Source: Pseudomonadota bacterium | GTDB lineage: Bacteria > Pseudomonadota > Gammaproteobacteria > Xanthomonadales > Rhodanobacteraceae | Direction of reading: 5' to 3' | DNA length: 64,000 nucleotides | Assembly (NCBI GenBank): GCA_029561145.1 | Contig: JAKQJM010000088.1 | Location: forward strand, 124,001 to 188,000 | Shown: piece by piece, positions 59,348 through 64,000 of the stretch | Layout of the letters: every line of letters starts with the position of its first letter | Position numbering within the stretch: the stretch's first letter is position 1 | Translations under genes and position numbers: made by a program | Notes under the pieces: generated by a model | Database searches by the model: none | What the model was told of the DNA's origin: nothing | Seen by the model: the letters and a program-made list of their open reading frames with translations, nothing else

Positions 59348-60928
59348 CTAGGCCGCCGCGCGTGTTGCATCCTGCGCTGGTGCTGACGTGCGGATCAGGT
59401 GGTCGAACGCGCTCAACGCCGCTTTCGAGCCTTCGCCCATCGCGATGACGATCTGCTTGTACGGCACCGTCGTGCAATCACCGGCGGCGAACACGCCGGG
59501 AATCGAGGTTTCGCCGCGCGCATCGACTTCGATCTCGCCGCGCGGGCTCAGCTTGAGCGTACCCTTGAGCCATTCCGTGTTCGGCAGCAGGCCGATCTGC
59601 ACGAAGATGCCTTCGAGATCGACGCCGTGTTCTTCACCGCTCGGGCGATCCTTGTAGACCAGCCCGCTCACGCGCTGGCCATCGCCGAGCACTTCGGTCG
59701 TCTGCGCGGAGACAATGACGCGCACGTTGGTGAGGCTGCGCAACTTGCGTTGCAGCACTTCATCCGCGCGCAACTGGCTGTCGAACTCGATCAGGGTTAC
59801 GTGATTGACGATGCCGGCGAGATCGATCGCCGCCTCGACGCCGGAGTTGCCGCCACCGATCACGGCAACGCGCTTGCCCTTGAACAGCGGACCGTCGCAG
59901 TGCGGGCAGTAGGCCACGCCCTTGTTGCGGTATTCGTTTTCGCCGGGCACGTTCATCTGGCGCCAGCGCGCGCCGGTAGACAACACCACGCTGCGCGCCT
60001 TCAACGATGCTCCACTTTCGAGCTGCACCTCGATCAGTTCGCCCGGGATCAGTTTCTGCGCGCGCTGCAGGTTCATGATGTCGACGTCGTATTGCCTGAC
60101 GTGTTGTTCGAGCTGCGCGGCGAGCTTCGGGCCGTCGGTCTCCTGCACCGAGATGAAGTTCTCGATGCTCATCGTGTCGAGCACCTGGCCGCCGAAACGT
60201 TCGGCAACGACGCCGGTGACGATGCCCTTGCGCGCGGCATAGATGGCCGCTGCTGCGCCGGCCGGGCCGCCACCGACGACGAGCACGTCGAAGGCCGGTT
60301 TGGCGGCGATCTTCCCGGCTGCGCGTTTGGCTGCGCCGGTATCGATCTTGGTGACGATTTCGGCGAGTTCCATGCGACCCTGACCGAACGGTTGGCCGTT
60401 GAGGTAGACGGTCGGCACCGACATGACCTGGCGCTGCTCGACTTCGTCCTGGAACAGTGCGCCATCAATCGCGACATGGCTGATGCGCGGATTCAGCACG
60501 GCCATGAGGTTCAACGCCTGCACGACGTCCGGGCAGTTCTGGCACGACAGCGAGAAATAGGTTTCAAAGGCGAAGTCGCCATCGAGGTTGCGCACCTGTT
60601 CAAGCAGATCGGCCGCTTCCTTCGATGGATGGCCCCCGACCTGGAGCAGGGCGAGCACGAGCGAGGTGAATTCGTGGCCCATCGGAATGCCTGCGAAGCG
60701 CAGGTGCACGCTGCCATCCGGACGGCCGATCGTGAACGACGGAGCACGCACGCCGGTTTCGTCGCGTTCGACGAGGGTGATCTTGTCGGACAGCGAAACG
60801 ATGTCGTGCAACAGTGATTGCATTTCGGCCGATTTCTCGCTGCCATCGAGGGCGGCGCTGATTTCGATCGGCTGGGTCACACGCTCGAGGTAGGCCTTGA
60901 GCTGCGCCTTGAGGTCTTGGTCGAGCAT
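59348..60928 (-). CDS. ahpF: Alkyl hydroperoxide reductase subunit F
   Basis: A 526-residue flavoprotein: N-terminal thioredoxin-like domains with C129-x2-C132 ([11 protein letters not shown]), FAD motif GGGPAG (219-224), the redox pair C341-x2-C344 ([10 protein letters not shown]) and [15 protein letters not shown]. It takes NADH electrons and re-reduces AhpC. ATG at 60928 begins [10 protein letters not shown]. It lies 152 bases downstream of ahpC on the same strand. Confidence 0.97.
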   Translation of the reverse strand: MLDQDLKAQLKAYLERVTQPIEISAALDGSEKSAEMQSLLHDIVSLSDKITLVERDETGVRAPSFTIGRPDGSVHLRFAGIPMGHEFTSLVLALLQVGGHPSKEAADLLEQVRNLDGDFAFETYFSLSCQNCPDVVQALNLMAVLNPRISHVAIDGALFQDEVEQRQVMSVPTVYLNGQPFGQGRMELAEIVTKIDTGAAKRAAGKIAAKPAFDVLVVGGGPAGAAAAIYAARKGIVTGVVAERFGGQVLDTMSIENFISVQETDGPKLAAQLEQHVRQYDVDIMNLQRAQKLIPGELIEVQLESGASLKARSVVLSTGARWRQMNVPGENEYRNKGVAYCPHCDGPLFKGKRVAVIGGGNSGVEAAIDLAGIVNHVTLIEFDSQLRADEVLQRKLRSLTNVRVIVSAQTTEVLGDGQRVSGLVYKDRPSGEEHGVDLEGIFVQIGLLPNTEWLKGTLKLSPRGEIEVDARGETSIPGVFAAGDCTTVPYKQIVIAMGEGSKAALSAFDHLIRTSAPAQDATRAAA

Positions 60929-61080
60929 GGTCTCGGGTTCCGTGCAAAGGAAAGAGTGGGGGCACCCCGGCGGGAGAGCGCACTGGGGTGCCATGGCGGA
61001 TCGACCGCAGTGGTCGACCCGCCTTCAGCGGCTCCCCGTGGCTGGCCTCGGCTGGCGGCGGGGAACCATGAAGCGCTGGA

Positions 61081-61644
61081 TCAGATCTTGCCGACGAGGT
61101 CGAGCGAGGGCTTCAGCGTCTTCTCGCCTTCCTTCCACTTGGCCGGGCACACTTCGCCCGGGTGGCTGGCAACATACTGCGCGGCCTTGAGCTTGCGAAT
61201 CGTCTCGGTCACGTCACGTGCGATCGCGTTGTCGTGGATCTCGAGCGTCTTGATGACGCCGTCGGGATCGACGATGAACGTGCCGCGCAGGGCCAGGCCC
61301 GCTTCCTCGATGTGCACGTCGAACGCGCGAGTGAGCTGATGGGTCGGGTCGCCAACCAGCGGGAACTGCGCCTGACCGACTGCCTGCGAGGTTTCGTGCC
61401 ATACCTTGTGCGAGAAGTGCGTGTCGGTGGTGACGATGTAGACCTCGGCATTCGCCTTCTGGAACTCGGCGTAATGCTTGGCCGCGTCCTCGACTTCGGT
61501 CGGGCAGTTGAAGGTGAACGCCGCGGGCATGAAGATGATGACCGACCACTTGCCCTTGAGGCTGGCATCGGAGACTTCGACGAACTTGCCGTTGTGGAAA
61601 GCCTGGGCCTTGAACGGCTTGACGGTGGTATTGATCAGGGACAT
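61081..61644 (-). CDS. ahpC: Alkyl hydroperoxide reductase subunit C (peroxiredoxin)
   Basis: A 187-residue 2-Cys peroxiredoxin, the same length as E. coli AhpC. Peroxidatic C47 lies in PAAFTFNCPTE and the resolving C166 in HPGEVCPAKW; the C-terminus is the family SLDLVGKI. It removes hydrogen peroxide and organic peroxides. First of ahpC-ahpF. A dyad 100 bases upstream could be an OxyR-type site. Confidence 0.97.
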   Translation of the reverse strand: MSLINTTVKPFKAQAFHNGKFVEVSDASLKGKWSVIIFMPAAFTFNCPTEVEDAAKHYAEFQKANAEVYIVTTDTHFSHKVWHETSQAVGQAQFPLVGDPTHQLTRAFDVHIEEAGLALRGTFIVDPDGVIKTLEIHDNAIARDVTETIRKLKAAQYVASHPGEVCPAKWKEGEKTLKPSLDLVGKI

Positions 61645-61740
61645 CGGAGTTTCCTTTGGTTTGGGATGGAATCAGTGACAGGGCCGCATGTTAGACGTTG
61701 GGCGGATATTCGTGAAATTGATTGATTGTATTCCAGTGAT

Positions 61741-61755
61741 CGATAATGGCTATCG
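61741..61755. promoter_or_regulatory. Dyad in the ahpC-epmA divergent region
   Basis: CGATA-ATGGC-TATCG is a perfect 5+5 inverted repeat in an A+T-rich stretch. The GATA/TATC spacing is reminiscent of part of an OxyR site, expected before ahpC. A full four-part OxyR motif is not visible, so this is tentative. Confidence 0.3.
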
Positions 61756-61791
61756 TAGTGATGGTGTCCGGAACAAGGATGGCAGCGTTGC

Positions 61792-62748
61792 ATGACTGAC
61801 AGAACCGCAGCACTGCACTTGCGCGCGCGCCTCTATGCGCTGGTCCGCGAATTTTTCGCGACACGCGACGTCCTCGAGGTCGAAACGCCGATCCTTTCGC
61901 TGGCTGCCAACACGGAGCCGAACATCGAGAGTTTCAGCACGACGTTCTCGGGTCACGCCGACGCAGGCTCGGCGGAACGCTGGCTGCGCACCTCGGCCGA
62001 GTTTCCGCTCAAGCGCCTGCTCGCCGCCGGCGTGGGCGATTGCTACGAACTCGGTCGCGTGTTTCGCAACGGTGAAGCGGGCAGACGACACAACCCCGAA
62101 TTCACGATGCTCGAATGGTATCGGGTCGGCTGGGACCATTTGCGCCTGCTCGACGAGACCGTCGAACTGGTTCGCCACGCGTTGGCGATGGTCGGTCGCG
62201 AAGCCAGCCTCGCCTCGATGACCTACCGCGATGTGTTCGTCGAGGCTCTCGGCATCGATCCATTCGCCGCATCAATCGATGTGTTGCGCAATTGCCTTGG
62301 CGATATCCAGATCAATGGTGAAGGCCTCAAGCGTGATGACTGGCTCGACCTGCTGATCACCCATCGCATCCAGCCCGATTTCCCGTCCGACCGCATCACG
62401 GTGGTCCGCGACTGGCCGCCCACGCAATGCGCCCTGGCCAGGATCCGCCACGACGATCTGCCTGTCGCCGAACGCTTCGAGCTGTATCTCGGTCCACATG
62501 AACTTGCCAATGGTTACCACGAACTCACCGATCCGGCGGAACAGCGCGCACGATTCGAGAACGATAACCGGCGCCGCCGGACTCGCGGACAGCGCGAGTT
62601 GCCGATTGACGAAAACCTGCTGAGGGCACTCGGCAGCGGCCTGCCCGACTGCGCGGGCGTCGCGCTCGGCATCGAACGTTTGCTGATGTGCCTGAGCGGG
62701 AGCGAGGATATCCGTGCGCTGCTTTCGTTCGGTTTTTCCGACGCCTGA
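61792..62748 (+). CDS. epmA: Elongation factor P beta-lysine ligase
   Basis: A 318-residue class II lysyl-tRNA-synthetase-like protein without an anticodon domain: VETPILSLAANTEPNIESF, LRTSAEFPLKRLLAAG, FTMLEWYR, ELANGYHEL and GVALGIERLLM. EpmA attaches beta-lysine to EF-P. Length matches the family. Divergent from ahpC. Neither efp nor epmB is in the window. Confidence 0.95.
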   Translation: MTDRTAALHLRARLYALVREFFATRDVLEVETPILSLAANTEPNIESFSTTFSGHADAGSAERWLRTSAEFPLKRLLAAGVGDCYELGRVFRNGEAGRRHNPEFTMLEWYRVGWDHLRLLDETVELVRHALAMVGREASLASMTYRDVFVEALGIDPFAASIDVLRNCLGDIQINGEGLKRDDWLDLLITHRIQPDFPSDRITVVRDWPPTQCALARIRHDDLPVAERFELYLGPHELANGYHELTDPAEQRARFENDNRRRRTRGQRELPIDENLLRALGSGLPDCAGVALGIERLLMCLSGSEDIRALLSFGFSDA

Positions 62749-62867
62749 TCCATTGGCGAAGAGTAGCCGGATTGCCCGGGTGAAGAGCGGAAGATCAGCA
62801 GCGGTGCCTGCGACGGTCCCTGTAGAGTGAGTCCGCGGATTGCCGGAAAGGTGTCAGCAGAATCTGC

Positions 62868-64000
62868 TCATCCACCGGTGTTGGCGGAATTCGAGCACGC
62901 TGGCCGAATCCATATCCACGCGATGATGGCGGCCAGCGCCGCCGCCGCCGAGCCGAGCAGGAAGGCGGTCTCGCCTCCCGCCGCCTCCCAGACCTGACCC
63001 GACAACAGGGCGCCAAGCACGCCGCCTATGCCGGACGAGAAACCATAGTAGATGCCCTGGGCGTGTCCGTTCTGGCGACCCGGGAAGAACAGCACGAGGA
63101 ACTGCATGCTCGCGGCGAAGAACGCGGCGAAACTGAGCGCGTGAAGGGTTTGCGCGAAGGCCATAAGAATGATGTTGTCGGGCCAGGTAGCGACCATCGC
63201 CCAGCGCAGGCTGGCGGCGATCAGCGAGACGATCAGCACGCTGGCCGCATTCCAGCGACGGAAGATCCAGGCCGAGAAGGCGAACACGAGGATCTCGACA
63301 ATCACGCCGATCGACCAGTAGATGCCGAGCGCCGACGTGCGGTAGCCATGCTCGTCGAGATAGATCGAATAGAACGTGTAATACGGTCCGAACGAGATCT
63401 GCATGAGCAGTGCGACGATGAAGAAGGCGATCACCTCGGGGCGGCGCAACTTGCCGATGAAGCTTGGCGATTCCACATCGGTCGCGACGAGCGGTGGGCG
63501 TCCGTAGTCGTTGAAGAAGGCGGCGATGGCCATCGCCGCGAAAAGCGGCAGCATCAGCCAGGGCAGGGCCGTGACCGGCAGGTGATCGAGCAACACTCCG
63601 AACAGGGCGACGACCGCGACGAACCCGATCGAACCCCAAACGCGGATGCGACCGTAACGCTCGCTCTTGCCGACCAGGTGCGACAGCGTGATCGATTCGA
63701 ACTGCGGCATCACGGCGTTGTACATGAAGCAGAACACGCACATGACGACAAACAGCGCGCTGAAATCGTGTGGCAGGGTGAAGAAGGCAAAGCTCGCGAC
63801 AGTCAGCACGGAACCGGCGCGCAACCAGCGGATCGGATGCGAGGACCGCGCGGCCAGCGCGCTCCAGGTGCTCGGCGCGAATATGCGCGTGCCGTACCAG
63901 AGGCTCATCAGGATGCTGATCGCGGCGACATCCTGACCCCGCTCCTTGAGGTACAGAGCCCAGTAAGGATTGAACGCGCCGAGCGCGGCGTAGTAGGCGA
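62868..64000 (-). CDS. MFS transporter, HcaT-like (5' end beyond window)
   Basis: The visible 376 residues include at least 10 membrane helices and end NSANTGG. The frame continues past the right edge: the most upstream residues read AYYAALGAFNPYWALYLKERG, then GTRIFAPSTWSALA. This N-terminal pattern is that of the MFS_1-like/HcaT (3-phenylpropionate) group. Substrate is not certain. Its start is not in the window. It is convergent with epmA. Confidence 0.88.
   Translation of the reverse strand, partial: AYYAALGAFNPYWALYLKERGQDVAAISILMSLWYGTRIFAPSTWSALAARSSHPIRWLRAGSVLTVASFAFFTLPHDFSALFVVMCVFCFMYNAVMPQFESITLSHLVGKSERYGRIRVWGSIGFVAVVALFGVLLDHLPVTALPWLMLPLFAAMAIAAFFNDYGRPPLVATDVESPSFIGKLRRPEVIAFFIVALLMQISFGPYYTFYSIYLDEHGYRTSALGIYWSIGVIVEILVFAFSAWIFRRWNAASVLIVSLIAASLRWAMVATWPDNIILMAFAQTLHALSFAAFFAASMQFLVLFFPGRQNGHAQGIYYGFSSGIGGVLGALLSGQVWEAAGGETAFLLGSAAAALAAIIAWIWIRPACSNSANTGG

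Overview
The window reads as ordinary chromosome of a high-G+C gammaproteobacterium, most likely of the Xanthomonadales/Lysobacterales. Three things point there: the gene orders rpsP-rimM-trmD-rplS, serC-pheA-hisC-aroA-cmk-rpsA-ihfB-lapA-lapB and smc-zipA; SMC with ScpA/ScpB in place of MukBEF; and an ImuB/DnaE2 mutagenesis pair. Species and genus cannot be fixed from sequence alone. Coding density is high, many neighbours overlap by four bases (ATGA or GTGA), and I see no insertion sequence, prophage, CRISPR array, tRNA or rRNA.

Layout. 84-1534: two exported Ig/FnIII-like proteins, convergent with a membrane-anchored sulfatase-fold/TPR protein (1573-3693). 3991-5959: the S16-RimM-TrmD-L19 operon, closed by a strong terminator. 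6150-12755: HtpG, a methionine aminotransferase plus omega-amidase pair, a LysR regulator with an ArsC-like reductase, and a CsgG-like exported protein. 12866-22424: rluB-scpB-scpA on the minus strand and yciI-bolA-PPIase-smc-zipA on the plus strand, so all three condensin subunits sit together. 22582-28569: a lipid/polyester granule neighbourhood (phasin, PhaD-like TetR, acyl-CoA-binding protein, two-domain fatty acyl-CoA reductase, PhaF-like phasin, patatin, PHA-system protein). 28772-31235: FHA protein and the MsrPQ periplasmic methionine-sulfoxide repair system.

31444-39148: serine/aromatic/histidine biosynthesis leading into cmk, rpsA and ihfB. 39195-44583: LapA/LapB, a WecA-like phosphosugar transferase, a WbpM-like dehydratase and GalU, forming an envelope-polysaccharide block. 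44619-48253: two PLP enzymes around a FAD monooxygenase. 48289-53456: DUF1161 protein and imuB-dnaE2. 53549-55616: ECF sigma factor, membrane anti-sigma candidate and YigZ in one overlapping operon. 55801-64000: TPR protein, ligA, ahpF, ahpC, epmA and an MFS transporter cut by the right edge.

The most unusual pieces are the granule/fatty-alcohol neighbourhood, the sulfatase-fold protein with Thr where formylglycine would be, the long Asn/Arg/Gly-rich tail on RluB, and a short A+T-rich patch inside imuB. None is proof of a new system; each comes with a decisive test.
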